A stretch of DNA of 64,000 nucleotides from NCBI RefSeq assembly GCF_005862305.2, contig NZ_CP054021.1, positions 2,870,501 through 2,934,500 of the forward strand. The letters are read 5' to 3'. A program made the position numbers and the translations under genes. How positions within the stretch are numbered: position 1 is the first letter of the stretch; each line of letters begins with the position of its first letter. This document shows, one piece after another, positions 1 through 11,677 of the stretch. The notes beneath the pieces are model-generated. The model was not told where the DNA came from. It saw only the letters and a program-made list of their open reading frames with translations, and did not search any database. This DNA comes from Rhizobium indicum. GTDB lineage: Bacteria > Pseudomonadota > Alphaproteobacteria > Rhizobiales > Rhizobiaceae.

Positions 1-1
1 C

Positions 2-1012
2 AGACTTGCCATCTGCGGCGGCTCGCTGCTGATCGCGCTACATCTGCTGTCGGAATACGGCCTGTTCGTGATGATCCGGTTCGACACGTTCGCGACGGCG
101 ATCGTCGACCAGTTCCAGTCCTCCTACAACAGCCCGGCCTCCAACATGCTCGGCGGCGTGCTCGTCGCCTGCTGTCTTTTTCTGCTCGGATTCGAGGTGC
201 TGGTGCGCGGCAATGAACGTTATGCCCGCGTCGGCTCCGGCTCGCCACGTCCGGCGGACCGCCGTCGGCTGGGCTGGTTCGTGGCGCCGGCCATGCTGCT
301 GCCCGTCGTCCTGGCGGCGCTGACGCTCGGCGTGCCGCTGGTGACGCTTGGCCGCTGGCTCTATCTCGGCGGCACCGATATCTGGCGCATCGAAGTCGGC
401 AGCGCTTTCCTGCAGACCATCGTGCTTGCCGTTGTCGGCGGCGTGCTGGCGACGATTGCCGCAGCACCGATGGCCTGGCTTTCCGTGCGGGCGCCCGGCC
501 GCTTCCAGCGGGTGCTCGAAGCCTGCCATTATTATGTCGGCTCGCTGCCGGGCGTCGTCGTGGCGCTGGCGCTGGTGACGATCACCGTGCGTCTTGTGCT
601 GCCGCTCTATCAGACCTTCGCAACGCTCATCGTCGCCTATGTGATGCTTTTCCTGCCGCGCGCCATGGTCGGGCTGCGCGCCAGCATCGCCCAGGCGCCG
701 GTGGAATTGGAGCGCGCCGCGATGGGTCTCGGCCGCACCCCGGGTCAGGCGGTGCGGCAGATCACCATGCGGCTTGCAGCACCGGGAGCCGCAGCCAGCG
801 TCGCGCTGGCCGCACTCGGCATCACCAATGAACTCACGGCGACACTGATGCTGTCGCCCAATGGCGTCGATACGCTGGCGACGAAATTCTGGTCGCTGAC
901 CAGCGAGATCGATTATGTCTCGGCCGCCCCCTACGCCTTCATGATGATCGTGCTGTCCCTGCCGCTCACCTTGATGCTCTACCTCCAATCGAAACGGACC
1001 GCCGGCCAATGA
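2..1012 (+). CDS. Iron(III)-type ABC transporter permease, 5'-truncated by the window edge
   Basis: Inner-membrane permease of a ferric-iron/thiamine type ABC importer (FbpB/SfuB family). The reading frame is open from base 2, and the residues before the first internal ATG at 68 are already hydrophobic, so the true start lies outside the window. These proteins usually carry two fused six-helix permease halves; only the end of the first half and the second half are seen here. The second half holds the EAA-type loop around A-A-M-G-L-G-R-T-P, which contacts the ATPase. The stop overlaps the start of the ATPase gene by four bases (ATGA), showing one operon. The substrate is inferred from family resemblance; the binding-protein gene would lie upstream. 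Confidence 0.85.
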   Translation, partial: RLAICGGSLLIALHLLSEYGLFVMIRFDTFATAIVDQFQSSYNSPASNMLGGVLVACCLFLLGFEVLVRGNERYARVGSGSPRPADRRRLGWFVAPAMLLPVVLAALTLGVPLVTLGRWLYLGGTDIWRIEVGSAFLQTIVLAVVGGVLATIAAAPMAWLSVRAPGRFQRVLEACHYYVGSLPGVVVALALVTITVRLVLPLYQTFATLIVAYVMLFLPRAMVGLRASIAQAPVELERAAMGLGRTPGQAVRQITMRLAAPGAAASVALAALGITNELTATLMLSPNGVDTLATKFWSLTSEIDYVSAAPYAFMMIVLSLPLTLMLYLQSKRTAGQ

Positions 1013-2046
1013 CGCTGCTTACGATCGAGAACATCAGCAAGCGCTATGGCCCCGTCCAGGCGTTGAAGGATATTTCGCTCGACGTCGCGGCGGGCAGCCG
1101 CACGGCGGTCGTCGGCCCGTCCGGTTCAGGCAAGACGACGCTGCTGCGCATCATTGCCGGCTTCGAACAACCCGATGTCGGCAGGGTGACGCTGGATGGC
1201 GACCTGCTCGCCGACGGTCCGGCGACGGTACCGGCACACAAGCGCGGCATCGGCATCGTCTCTCAGGACGGCGCGCTGTTTCCGCACTTAAGCGTTGCCG
1301 AGAATATCGGCTTCGGCTTCGAGCGAGGGGCCGCTGATCGCGAGAAGCGCGTGCTCGAGCTGCTCGACATGGTCGAGCTCGACCGCGGCATGCTGATCCG
1401 GCGCCCGCATCAGCTTTCCGGCGGCCAGCAGCAGCGTGTGGCGCTCGCCCGCGCGCTCGGCCGTAAGCCGCGGCTGATGCTGCTCGACGAACCATTCTCG
1501 GCACTCGATACCGGCCTTCGTGAGAATATGCGCAAGGCGGTTGCGCGCGTGCTGCAGGCGGCCGGCATCACCACCATTCTCGTTACCCATGACCAGGAAG
1601 AGGCGCTGACCTTTGCCGATCAGGTGGCGGTGCTCAGGGAAGGACGGCTGATCCAGGCCGGGTCGCCGCAATCATTATATCTGCATCCGCGCGATCGCGA
1701 GACGGCGCTGTTCCTCGGCGATGCCGTGCTGCTTCCCGCCATCATCCGAAACGGCCTCGCAGACTGTGCCCTCGGCCGTGTTGCCGTCGAGGGCAGTCGT
1801 CAGGGGAAAGCGGAAATCATGCTGCGGCCCGAGCAGATCCGTGTCGTCGCCGATGAAAGCGATCGCGACTATGGCGGGCGTGTCGTCGAGGTGGAATTCG
1901 GCGGCGCGGTCTGCACGGTCGCCGTCTCGCTCGACGGCGTGGCGCTGCCGCCAATCCTGATCAAGACCTCGAGTGTCGCGCTTCCAGCGCGGGGAGACCT
2001 CGTTCGCCTCGATATCGCCGGCAAGGCGCATGTCTTCGAAAACTAA
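1009..2046 (+). CDS. Iron(III)-type ABC transporter ATP-binding protein
   Basis: Cytoplasmic ATPase of the importer whose permease precedes it. It has 345 residues, the normal length for FbpC/PotA-like subunits. Visible motifs are Walker [10 protein letters not shown] near residue 38, the Q-loop, the signature LSGGQQQR near residue 136, Walker [13 protein letters not shown] and the switch histidine in LVTHDQEEA. The C-terminal third is a TOBE-like regulatory domain. The start codon overlaps the permease stop. The gene is followed by a hairpin at 2051-2084, and the next gene is convergent, so the operon ends here. Iron is the most likely substrate, but spermidine or thiamine ATPases look alike. 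Confidence 0.88.
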   Translation: MTLLTIENISKRYGPVQALKDISLDVAAGSRTAVVGPSGSGKTTLLRIIAGFEQPDVGRVTLDGDLLADGPATVPAHKRGIGIVSQDGALFPHLSVAENIGFGFERGAADREKRVLELLDMVELDRGMLIRRPHQLSGGQQQRVALARALGRKPRLMLLDEPFSALDTGLRENMRKAVARVLQAAGITTILVTHDQEEALTFADQVAVLREGRLIQAGSPQSLYLHPRDRETALFLGDAVLLPAIIRNGLADCALGRVAVEGSRQGKAEIMLRPEQIRVVADESDRDYGGRVVEVEFGGAVCTVAVSLDGVALPPILIKTSSVALPARGDLVRLDIAGKAHVFEN

Positions 2047-2050
2047 ACTA

Positions 2051-2084
2051 AGAGCCCGCAGCTCCCATTGGACGCGCGGGCTCT
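2051..2084. terminator. Hairpin between convergent genes
   Basis: Perfect 9-bp arms AGAGCCCGC (2051-2059) and GCGGGCTCT (2076-2084) lie between the stops of the iron ATPase gene and the opposing glucoamylase-like gene. The T-tracts are poor, so a bidirectional terminator is inferred from position and stem strength. Bases 2085-2117 just after it resemble half of the palindromic repeat seen at 18795, 37171 and 54246. Confidence 0.6.
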
Positions 2085-2114
2085 AAAATCGATTTCGATT
2101 TCCGGGGTTATGCG

Positions 2115-3449
2115 CTAGCCGAACTTGCGCACCACTTCTTCCGGCTCGATACCTTCGAGCCAGCCGCCGGTAAAGCCGGCCCGCTCGAGCCCGAGGCGGA
2201 TGACCGGCGATTGCCGCATCAGTTTCCAGATGAAATCCGAACGGTCGTTCTCGATGGTCATGACGACAAGCCCCTGGTCGATGCCGACGGTGCGGTCGTC
2301 CACCCAGCCTTCCGGCCGCTTGGTCTTGACCGTCGGGTTGAAGCCGCCGGGGAAGCCGCCTTCCAAGAGCAGGTTCGGATAGGTGGTCAGAAGCGCCTTG
2401 GTGCCGTCGAGAGCCGCCTGCCGGTCGTAGGGCAGGCAGGCAAGTGCTGCCCAGGGTGCGATCGTGCCGTCATCGGGGCCGAGCGGTGCGCCGCGGGCGG
2501 CGTAACCCAGAACCTTCGGCTGGCGGCCGCCGCGCATGCGCCGTGTCGGCGGCGGGCCGTCACAGGCGGAGAAACCCCAGATATTCCTGTTATAGCCGAC
2601 GAACTGGCCGGGATTGCGCTCGGCATAGTCACGCTGGACGTTGATCATCACCTGCGTATTGCGGAAATAATCCCAGTTCCGCTCCGCCATCGGCTTGTCC
2701 TGAATGGTGCGGAAATCGATCCAGGCATGCGAGAAGAGGTGGATGAAGAGGGGTCCGGCATAGAGATAGGACTGCTCGCCATGCAGCATCCAGGAATAGC
2801 TTGACGTAAAGGCGTCGTAGCTCGATTGCGGAATGGGATGCGTCGGCGAGGCAAGCGCCAGCGTATAGAGGATGATCGCCTCGTCGAAGCCGTGATAGCG
2901 CCAGCGCAGGAAGCCGGAAGAGGGCTTCCAACCCATGGCAATAGTGTCGCCCTTGTTCAGCGCCCAGCGCCAGTCGACGCGTTCGTAGATGAAGGTGGCG
3001 AGTTCGCGGATTTCGGTTTCCGTCTCGTCGTCTTCGCGATTGAAATATTGCGCGGCCGTGAGGATGCCGGCGACAAGCAGCGCCGTGTCGATGGTCGAAA
3101 GCTCGCTGTTCCAGGCGCGATGGCCGGTATCCATGTGCAGGAAATGATAGAAGAAGCCGCGGTGGCCGGTGGCGTGGCGTTCCTCGCCCTGGCGCGCCTC
3201 GGCGAAGAACCGCAGCGTATTGACCGTGCGTTCGGCTGCCTCCTCGCGGCTGATCCATAAACGCTCGACACCAACAGGATAGGAGGAAAGCGCAAAGCCG
3301 ACGGCTGCGATGCTGCACGGGACCCCGCCGATCGAGGTATCCGCCACAAGGCCGTTTTCGGGATTGGTATATTTCAGGAAGTACTTGAACGCCGAATGCT
3401 GCAGCCTGTCGACGAGCGCTGCATCAATGTCTTCAATCCGTTGCAGCAT
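2115..3449 (-). CDS. Glucoamylase-like family protein (GH144-type, possible beta-1,2-glucan hydrolase)
   Basis: A 444-residue protein resembling the glucoamylase-like domain family (PF10091/COG5368). Members include GH144 endo-beta-1,2-glucanases and a domain of the cyclic beta-1,2-glucan synthases. The sequence shows the aromatic-rich alpha/alpha-barrel pattern, for example F-F-Y-H-F-L-H-M near residue 100, A-M-G-W-K-P-S-S-G-F, H-A-W-I-D-F and GFSACDGP. No signal peptide is visible: the N-terminus MLQRIEDIDAALVDRLQ is polar, which suggests a cytoplasmic enzyme. It stands alone between a convergent iron transporter and the peptide cluster, so context gives no function. A role in turnover of cyclic beta-1,2-glucan or another glucan is inference; the exact substrate cannot be read from the sequence. 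Confidence 0.75.
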   Translation of the reverse strand: MLQRIEDIDAALVDRLQHSAFKYFLKYTNPENGLVADTSIGGVPCSIAAVGFALSSYPVGVERLWISREEAAERTVNTLRFFAEARQGEERHATGHRGFFYHFLHMDTGHRAWNSELSTIDTALLVAGILTAAQYFNREDDETETEIRELATFIYERVDWRWALNKGDTIAMGWKPSSGFLRWRYHGFDEAIILYTLALASPTHPIPQSSYDAFTSSYSWMLHGEQSYLYAGPLFIHLFSHAWIDFRTIQDKPMAERNWDYFRNTQVMINVQRDYAERNPGQFVGYNRNIWGFSACDGPPPTRRMRGGRQPKVLGYAARGAPLGPDDGTIAPWAALACLPYDRQAALDGTKALLTTYPNLLLEGGFPGGFNPTVKTKRPEGWVDDRTVGIDQGLVVMTIENDRSDFIWKLMRQSPVIRLGLERAGFTGGWLEGIEPEEVVRKFG

Positions 3450-3703
3450 AGGCTCCTACCCAACTGTTGCATCGCCCCATGCTTCAACATGGGGGCCGTC
3501 CCCGGGCAAATCAAACCTTTTTGATTCGCAAGGATAAGAGAACACAAAAGGGTGGAATCGGTCGTTAATAATTATCGGTAAAATAATATCTAGCAGAAGT
3601 CATATAAGCGGTGCAGCAAAAAAGACAGCCCGCGCGCCACCGGCACGGGTTATTTTCCCGCAATACTTGTTTTCCTGATGCTTTGGAGAGTGGATTTTCA
3701 CGT

Positions 3704-5542
<1,839 letters not shown>

Positions 5543-5566
5543 GCCATTCCCTTAGTTTTATCTGGT

Positions 5567-6322
5567 TCACATCTTCAAAGGCGCGGCGAAGGAGGCGGAA
5601 GGCCTGCCTTCAGCGATACGGGCGGCTTCCAGCGCCGCGATCTTTTCATCGATCTCGCGCCTGTCGGTCATGCCGTTCGGATTTTGCCGCGTCGCCATCG
5701 TCTCCGCGACATGCAGGTAGCGTTCACCCGCCACTGCATGGAGGCGGACAAGTTCGGCGAGCGGATCGGGATGATCGTCGGCGCGGATGCTCAGCCACGG
5801 ATAATCCTGATCGCGGTGGATGACGAGGGCGGCGGACTGCCTGCCGCGCTTGTCGCCGCCGGCATCCTCGCCTGCCTGCATCGCCAGTAGCAGGCGTTCG
5901 GCCAGCGGCTTGTCCATTGCCTTGTTGTAAGTGGCAAGTGTTTCGGCGACGACGTCGGGACCCGCGAGCATGTTGCCGGCGACCGAGACGTTTCCCGCGA
6001 TCAGATGCCCCGCCCAGTCGATGCATGCGGCGCCGGTGAAGGCGGCGTTGCGCCCCTTCGCATCGATGAGGTGCAACTGCCGCTGATTGCGGCCGGCGTC
6101 ACGCGCGGTCAGCTCGGCGATGATCTCCTCCGGTGCCCTGCCTGCAGAAAGCAGCGACAGGCCGTCGACGCCGTAAAGCGGGCTGACGAAGGCCTGGGTG
6201 GCGACGGCGCCGATGCCGCCGCGAATATGCGGCACGAGGGCGCCCACGGCAAAGAAGCGGCTCGCGACGGCGATGCCGAGATAACCGGTCAAGGGATCAC
6301 GGGCGACGATGGACCAGGTCAT
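5567..6322 (-). CDS. DUF1028 family protein
   Basis: A 251-residue member of the DUF1028 family (N-terminal nucleophile hydrolase-like fold according to family knowledge). The start at 6322 gives MTWSIVARDPLTGYLGIAVA; the S-I-V-A-R-D-P-x-T-G and the following G-A-x-V-P-H-I-R-G-G-I-G-A-V-A-T-Q pattern are typical of the family. The frame is open further upstream, but that part lies inside the preceding gene. The start follows the transferase stop by two bases, so the two are translationally linked. DUF1028 proteins often neighbour peptide transporters and gamma-glutamyltransferases, so a peptidase or amidase role is plausible but unproven. Confidence 0.85.
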   Translation of the reverse strand: MTWSIVARDPLTGYLGIAVASRFFAVGALVPHIRGGIGAVATQAFVSPLYGVDGLSLLSAGRAPEEIIAELTARDAGRNQRQLHLIDAKGRNAAFTGAACIDWAGHLIAGNVSVAGNMLAGPDVVAETLATYNKAMDKPLAERLLLAMQAGEDAGGDKRGRQSAALVIHRDQDYPWLSIRADDHPDPLAELVRLHAVAGERYLHVAETMATRQNPNGMTDRREIDEKIAALEAARIAEGRPSASFAAPLKM

Positions 6323-6324
6323 GG

Positions 6325-8108
6325 CTATCTCCCGATCGCATAGGCCTGCATCAGGCGCGGGGTAGCTGCGGCGCGCAGCAGCCCATCGGCATCGCGTCTC
6401 GCGGCGGTCAGCCGGCCGATCGTCCAGGGATCGGCGACCGTCAGCTTGTGGCCCTTGCGGCGCAGGGCATCGAGGACATCGGGGCCGAAATTTGCTTCCG
6501 CCATCAGGCTGCCGGGCTCGCGGGTGCGCGGATAGAAAGAGCCCGGAAAATGCGAGGTGTGGAACAGCGGCTGGTCGATCGCCGCCTGCAGGTTCAGCTT
6601 GTGATTGATATAACGCAGGAAGAAGGAGAGCTGCCATTGCTCCTGCTGATCGCCGCCGGGTGTGCCGAAGGCCAGCGTCGGGCGGCCCTCATAGAGGGCG
6701 AGCGAAGGCGTCAGCGTCGTGCGCGGCCGTTTGCCCGGCGCAAGCGACGTCGGCAGGCCTGGTTTCAGCCAGAACATCTGGGCGCGGGAGTTGAGGCAAA
6801 AGCCGAGGCCGGGCACGGTCGGCGAGGATTGCAGCCAGCCGCCGGACGGGGTGACAGAGACCATGTTGCCGTCGCGGTCGATCACGTCGATATGCACGGT
6901 ATCGCCGCGCTTTTCGGAAAGATGCGCCATGGTTGGCTCGTAGACGGCGCCGGTCTTCGAATCCGCACCGAGCATCTTTATCGTCAGATCATGCTGCGCT
7001 TCGAAGCCAGGCACGATGCCGGGGCGAAGATCGAAGGAGGCGTCTGCACCGACCAGCTTGCGGCGCTCGGCGGCATAGGTCTCCGACAGCAGATGCGCTA
7101 TGGGAACCTCCGAAAAATTCGGATCGCCGTAATAGACTTCGCGGTCGGCGAAGGCGAGCTTCATCGCTTCGACGACGGTATGGACGAAATCGGCGCCAGC
7201 GGGATCCATCGCGGCGAGATCGAAGCCTTTGAGGATCGACAGGGTCTGCAGGAAGACCGGGCCCTGGCCCAGGGGCCGATCTTGGCGATCGTCCAGCCAT
7301 GATAATCATAGGTCAGCGGCTCCTCGATCGTTGCCGACCAATTCGCCATGTCATTGGCGGTCAAAACGCCCTTGTGGCGGTTGCCGCTTGCATCCATCAC
7401 CTCTGCGGTCTTGAGATAATCGTCGATCTTCTCGGCGACGAAGCCGCGATAGAAGGCGTCGCGGGCCGCCTGCACCTGCGCTTCTCGGCCGCTTTTCACT
7501 TCCGCCTCGGCGATGAGGCGCTTCCAGGTTTCGGCAAGCACCGGATTCCTGAAATTTGCATGCGCTTGGGGGGCGCTGCCGCCTGGCAGCCAGGTCTCGT
7601 AGGAGGTCGGCCATTCCTTCTCGAAGAAGGCGGCGAGCCCCTTAATGGTGGCGGAGACGCGCGGCAGCATCGGATGGCCGTGCTCGGCGTAATAGATCGC
7701 CGGCTCCAGCACATCGCGCACGCTCATCGAGCCATAGTCGCGCAGCATCAGCATCCAGCCATCGAAGGAGCCGGGGATGACGGTCGCAAGCAGCCCGTCG
7801 CCGGGGATCAGGCTCAGGCCTTCCGCCGTATAGTGTTCGATCGTCGCGCCGGCGGGGGCGGGGCCCTGCGCGCAGATGACCTCGACCTTGTCCTTTTTCT
7901 TCGAATAGATCACCGCCGGCATATCGCCGCCCGGACCGCAAAGATGCGGCTCGACGATCTGCAGCACGAAGCCCGTCGCCACTGCCGCGTCGAAAGCGTT
8001 GCCGCCCTTTTCGAGAATGCTCATGCCGACGGCCGAGGCGATCCAGTGCGTCGAGGTGACGACACCGAAGGTGCCGAGGATCTCGGGACGGGTCGTGAAT
8101 GCGGTCAT
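6325..8108 (-). pseudogene. Gamma-glutamyltransferase-like gene broken by a -1 frameshift
   Basis: Gamma-glutamyltransferase family proteins are made as a precursor that cleaves itself before a catalytic Thr; they hydrolyse or transfer gamma-glutamyl groups. The first frame (8108 down to about 7270) carries the large-subunit part with NAFDAAVATGF and PHLCGPGGDMP. The second frame (about 7270 to 6325) carries the small subunit with DTVHIDVIDRDGNMVSVT, holding the expected nucleophile Thr. The frames meet in a C/G run at 7262-7275, where the protein changes from K-I-G-P-W to nonsense; adding one base there restores G-P-W-G-Q-G-P-V-F-L-Q-T. The restored protein would be about 593 residues, normal for the family. 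Either the gene is newly inactivated or the base is a sequencing error. No signal peptide is visible, so a cytoplasmic location is likely. Confidence 0.85.
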
Positions 8109-8129
8109 GTCAAATGTCCTTTCGAGAAA

Positions 8130-9005
8130 TCATGCTTCGCGCGGATCGAGCGCATCGCGCAGGCCGTCGCCTAAGAGATTGAAGCCGATGACGACGAGGA
8201 AGATTGCGGCACCCGGCCACATCGCCATCCATGGCGCCTGGGAGAGGAAATTCTTGGCGACGTTCAGCATCGAGCCCCAGCTCGGCGCCGGCGGCTGCTG
8301 GCCGAGGCCGAGAAAGGAGAGGCTCGCCTCGGCGATGATCGCAGTGGCGATCGTCAGCGTCGCCTGGACGAGGATCGGTGCAAAGACGTTCGGCAGGATA
8401 TACCGGGTGATGATGCTTGAGGACCGGAGGCCGATCGAGCGGGCGCCCTCGACATATTCCTCGGTCTTTACCGAGAGCACCTGGCCGCGCGTCAGCCGCA
8501 CGAAGACGGGCATGGCCGAAAGGCCGATCGCGATCATCGCATTGGTCAGGCTCGGGCCGAGAAAGGCTGCAAGCGCGATGGCGGTGATCAGGAAAGGCAT
8601 GGCCAGAAAGGCTTCGGTGATGCGGGAGATCACCATGTCGATCCAGCCGCCGAAATAACCGGAGATCAGGCCGAAGGGCACGCCGATGACGACGGCGATC
8701 GCGACCGAAAAGACGCCGGCCATCAGCGAGGCCTGCGCACCCCAGATCATCCGGGAAAGAATGTCGCGGCCGATGTCGTCGGTGCCGAGCCAATGGGCGG
8801 CGGAGGGCGCCTTGCGGATCGCCGACCAGCTTGTGGCGTTCGGATCGGGAATCGGAAGGAGGGGGGCGGCAATAGCGAGAATGGCGAAGAAGGCGATGAT
8901 CGCAAGGCCGACGAGGGCGCCCTTGTTGGCCTTCAGCTTGCGCCAGGCGCGGCTCGGCGTGCGGTCGATCGCAGAGGGAATGACGGTCTCTCCGATCGCG
9001 GTCAT
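8130..9005 (-). CDS. Dipeptide/glutathione-type ABC transporter permease (DppC/GsiD-like)
   Basis: Second inner-membrane permease of the peptide importer, 291 residues from the ATG at 9005 (MTAIGETVIPSAIDRTPSRA). It has the N-terminal DppC region, a first helix LVGLAIIAFFAILAIAAPLL, the conserved G-T-D-x-x-G-R-D-I-L-S-R motif, and the EAA loop YVEGARSIGL. The start overlaps the stop of the DppB-like gene by four bases, which supports the chosen start over one 28 codons further upstream. It works with the permease at 9002-9949 and the ATPase at 3704-5542. Confidence 0.93.
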   Translation of the reverse strand: MTAIGETVIPSAIDRTPSRAWRKLKANKGALVGLAIIAFFAILAIAAPLLPIPDPNATSWSAIRKAPSAAHWLGTDDIGRDILSRMIWGAQASLMAGVFSVAIAVVIGVPFGLISGYFGGWIDMVISRITEAFLAMPFLITAIALAAFLGPSLTNAMIAIGLSAMPVFVRLTRGQVLSVKTEEYVEGARSIGLRSSSIITRYILPNVFAPILVQATLTIATAIIAEASLSFLGLGQQPPAPSWGSMLNVAKNFLSQAPWMAMWPGAAIFLVVIGFNLLGDGLRDALDPREA

Positions 9006-9949
9006 AGGGCGGCCCTCATGCGTGGATTGAGCAGGACATAGAGAATATCGGCCAAGAGGTTCATCAGGATGAAGCCGATCGCCGTGCAAATCACCACACC
9101 CTGGACGACGGCGTAGTCACGGTTGAAGACGGCGTCGACGATGAGCTTTCCGAAACCCGGAATGGTGAAGATCTGCTCGGTTAGCACGGCACCGGCAAGC
9201 AGTTCGCCGAAGAGCAAGGCAGTCAGCGTCACGATCGGCAGCATCGCGTTGCGGAAGCCGTGTTCGAGCACGACCGAGCTTTCAGCAAGCCCCTTGGCGC
9301 GGGCGGTGCGGATGTAATCGGTGCAGAGGACGCTCAGCATCGCCGAGCGTGTATGCCGCATCAGGGTCGCTGCCAGCGCATTGCCGAGCACGAAGGAGGG
9401 CATCAGCATGGTCTCCAGCGAACGCAACGGGTTGCTGAAGAATGGTTCGTAGCCGGATGCCGGCAGCCAGCCGAGATTGACCGAAACCAGTAGGATCAGC
9501 ATGATGCCGAGCCAGAAATTCGGGATCGACAGGCCGGTCAGCGCGATGATGTTGGCGAGATAGTCGATCATCGTGTTCTTCTTGACGGCCGCCAGGATGC
9601 CCATCGGCACGCCGATGACAAAGGCGAAGATCATCGACATGATGGCAAGCTGGATGGTGACCGGCAGCTTTTCGCCGATGAGATGCAGAACCGGCTGGTT
9701 GGTGCGCAGCGAGATGCCGAGGTCGCCCTGCAGTGCCGCACCCAGCCAGCGGACATATTGATAGGGCACGGGATCGTTCAACCGGTATTTCTCGCGCAGG
9801 AATTCGAGAACCTGCGGGTCGCGTTCCTCACCGGCCATGGCAAGGATCGGGTCGCCGGGCAGCAGCTTCTGCAGCGAGAAGACGAAGATCGAAATGATCA
9901 AAAGCGTCGGTATGGCGACCAAGAGCCGTTTGGCGATGTAGGTGTACAT
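9002..9949 (-). CDS. Dipeptide/glutathione-type ABC transporter permease (DppB/GsiC-like)
   Basis: First inner-membrane permease of the importer, 315 residues from MYTYIAKRLLVAIPTLLIIS, the classic DppB beginning. The motif LLPGDPILAMAGEERDP, the loop F-L-R-E-K-Y-R-L-N-D-P-V-P-Y-Q-Y and the EAA loop YIRTARAKGLAESSVVLEHG are all present. An ATG nine codons upstream (9976) is possible, but the residues it adds do not fit the family. It overlaps the DppC-like gene by four bases and follows the binding-protein gene after about 125 bp containing a palindromic repeat. Confidence 0.93.
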   Translation of the reverse strand: MYTYIAKRLLVAIPTLLIISIFVFSLQKLLPGDPILAMAGEERDPQVLEFLREKYRLNDPVPYQYVRWLGAALQGDLGISLRTNQPVLHLIGEKLPVTIQLAIMSMIFAFVIGVPMGILAAVKKNTMIDYLANIIALTGLSIPNFWLGIMLILLVSVNLGWLPASGYEPFFSNPLRSLETMLMPSFVLGNALAATLMRHTRSAMLSVLCTDYIRTARAKGLAESSVVLEHGFRNAMLPIVTLTALLFGELLAGAVLTEQIFTIPGFGKLIVDAVFNRDYAVVQGVVICTAIGFILMNLLADILYVLLNPRMRAAL

Positions 9950-10020
9950 GGGCGATCCTGACACGACTGGGATCATGCGGCGGAGGATTTCCGCCGCGTG
10001 ATTTGCTGGATCAAAAAGTA

Positions 10021-10070
10021 GAGCATGATGTTCGTCCGAAAACCGCTCACACTTTTCGGCATCATGCTCT
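10021..10070. repeat. Palindromic intergenic repeat, family A
   Basis: A 50-base element with arms GAGCATGATG...CCGAAAA and TTTTCGG...CATCATGCTC around a CCGCTCACAC loop. A nearly identical copy lies at 27993-28041. It sits inside the transport operon between the binding-protein and permease genes, where a stable hairpin could lower downstream expression or protect the upstream message, as in many binding-protein operons. It resembles published rhizobial intergenic mosaic elements; that match is from memory. Confidence 0.8.
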
Positions 10071-10075
10071 AGGGA

Positions 10076-11584
10076 TCAGCCGGCTTTCTTGACGCCGACG
10101 AGGCGGATCATGCCGTCCGGCGACGGAACGAAGCCGGTGATGTTCTTGTGCAGCGCCCAGATCCAGGACTGATGGCCGAGATAGATGATCGGCAGATCAT
10201 CGTTGAGGATGACGGCGGCGGCATCGTATTTCTGCTTGCGCACGGCATCGTCGGTCGATGCACGGGCTTCGTTCAGCAGCTTGTCCACCTCGGCGTTGCA
10301 GTATTTCGTGTCGTTGATGCCGCCCTTGCAGGTGATGAACTGATGGATGTTGCCATCGGGATCGACGCGGCCGGACCAGTCGGAACGGCTGAGCTGATAG
10401 TTGCCGGCCGTCTGTTCGCTCAGCAGGGTGGCGAATTCCGTCGATTTCAGGCTGACGTCAAAGCCGGCTTCGCCGACCATCGACTGGATGATCTGCATCA
10501 TCTGCATGGCAACGGGATTGTTCGGGATCTGCAGCTCGATCGGCACGCGGTCGAAACCGGCTTCCTTGATCAGCGCCTTAGCCTTGTCGAGATCGCGGGC
10601 GGGCACGGGAATATCCTTGTCGAACCACGGGCTGCTCGGCGGGAAGGGCTGGTTGCCGGCAACCGCCGTACCCTCATAGACGATCTGGTTGACGGCATCG
10701 CGGTCGATCGCCAGCGAGAAGGCCTGGCGCAGGCGCTTGTCCTTGCCGAACGGATTGTCGGCGCGCGCACCATTGCCGATATTGGTGTAGAGCGCCATGT
10801 AGCCGGTGCCGACGGCGTCGGCATAGACGAGGCTCGAATCGGACTTCACGGCTTCAGCATCGGTCGCGGCCAGACGCTCGATCATGTCGAGATCGCCGGA
10901 ACGCAGATTGGCGAGGCGCACCGTCGTATCCGGGATCGGCAGATAGGTGAGCTTGTCGATGAAGATCTTGTCCTTGTTCCAGTAGTCCTGGAACTTTTCG
11001 AGCACGATGCGGTCCTGCTGGACACGCTCGACGAACTTGAACGGACCGGCGCAGACCGGGTGATCGCCGAACTTGGCGCCGAGTTCCTTGGCGGCCTTCG
11101 GCGAGACGATCATGCCGGCGCGGTCGGAAAGCTGGGCAAGAAGGGTGACGTCGGGCGCCTTTAGAGTGAACTTGACCTCGTATTCGCTTGTCGCCTCGAC
11201 TTTTGCGACCGAGGTCAGTTCGCTCTTACGGCGTGATTCCGGCAGGGTGATGTTGCGCTCGATGGTGGCGACGACGGCTTCGGCGTTGAACGGAGTCTCG
11301 TCATGGAACTTGACGCCCTGGCGCAGTTTCATGGTGAGCTCTTTGCCATCGGCCGACCAGCTCCATTCGGTGGCAAGCTGCGGCACAATCTTCAGATCCG
11401 GTGAGACGTCGACCAGCTTGTCGCACATCGCGGTATAAACGATGCGGCCGACGAAGGTGCGCGACTGCGCGGGATCGAGCACGTCGGCATCGTCCTGCAG
11501 GCCGATCTTCAGGTCGACGGCGAAGGCAGGAAGTGCAAACAGTGCGCCGGCAACGGCGGTGGTCAGCAATTTGGCGATCTTCAT
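10076..11584 (-). CDS. Periplasmic dipeptide/oligopeptide-binding protein of ABC importer
   Basis: Solute-binding protein of the SBP_bac_5 family, 502 residues. Residues 1-22 form a signal peptide (MKIAKLLTTAVAGALFALPAFA) ending in an A-x-A cleavage site, so the protein is periplasmic. The family pattern is clear: D-P-A-Q-S-R-T, L-A-T-E-W-S-W-S-A-D-G-K, V-K-F-H-D-E-T-P-F-N-A, and L-R-Q-A-F-S-L-A-I-D-R near residue 283. It delivers substrate to the permeases encoded just downstream. The specific peptide is unknown; the surrounding gamma-glutamyltransferase and M81 genes suggest unusual or gamma-linked peptides. Confidence 0.93.
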   Translation of the reverse strand: MKIAKLLTTAVAGALFALPAFAVDLKIGLQDDADVLDPAQSRTFVGRIVYTAMCDKLVDVSPDLKIVPQLATEWSWSADGKELTMKLRQGVKFHDETPFNAEAVVATIERNITLPESRRKSELTSVAKVEATSEYEVKFTLKAPDVTLLAQLSDRAGMIVSPKAAKELGAKFGDHPVCAGPFKFVERVQQDRIVLEKFQDYWNKDKIFIDKLTYLPIPDTTVRLANLRSGDLDMIERLAATDAEAVKSDSSLVYADAVGTGYMALYTNIGNGARADNPFGKDKRLRQAFSLAIDRDAVNQIVYEGTAVAGNQPFPPSSPWFDKDIPVPARDLDKAKALIKEAGFDRVPIELQIPNNPVAMQMMQIIQSMVGEAGFDVSLKSTEFATLLSEQTAGNYQLSRSDWSGRVDPDGNIHQFITCKGGINDTKYCNAEVDKLLNEARASTDDAVRKQKYDAAAVILNDDLPIIYLGHQSWIWALHKNITGFVPSPDGMIRLVGVKKAG

Positions 11585-11677
11585 TCCATTCTCCTCTGTC
11601 TATTTTTGTTTGGTTTTTGCTTCCATTCCGGCGGTTATGGCCCGCCTGTGTTTTTTCTCCCGGCTCACCTGCCCTGT

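Noticed and set aside
10148..11164. 338-codon frame antisense to the binding-protein gene
   Set aside because: Composition and lack of motifs indicate a shadow frame.
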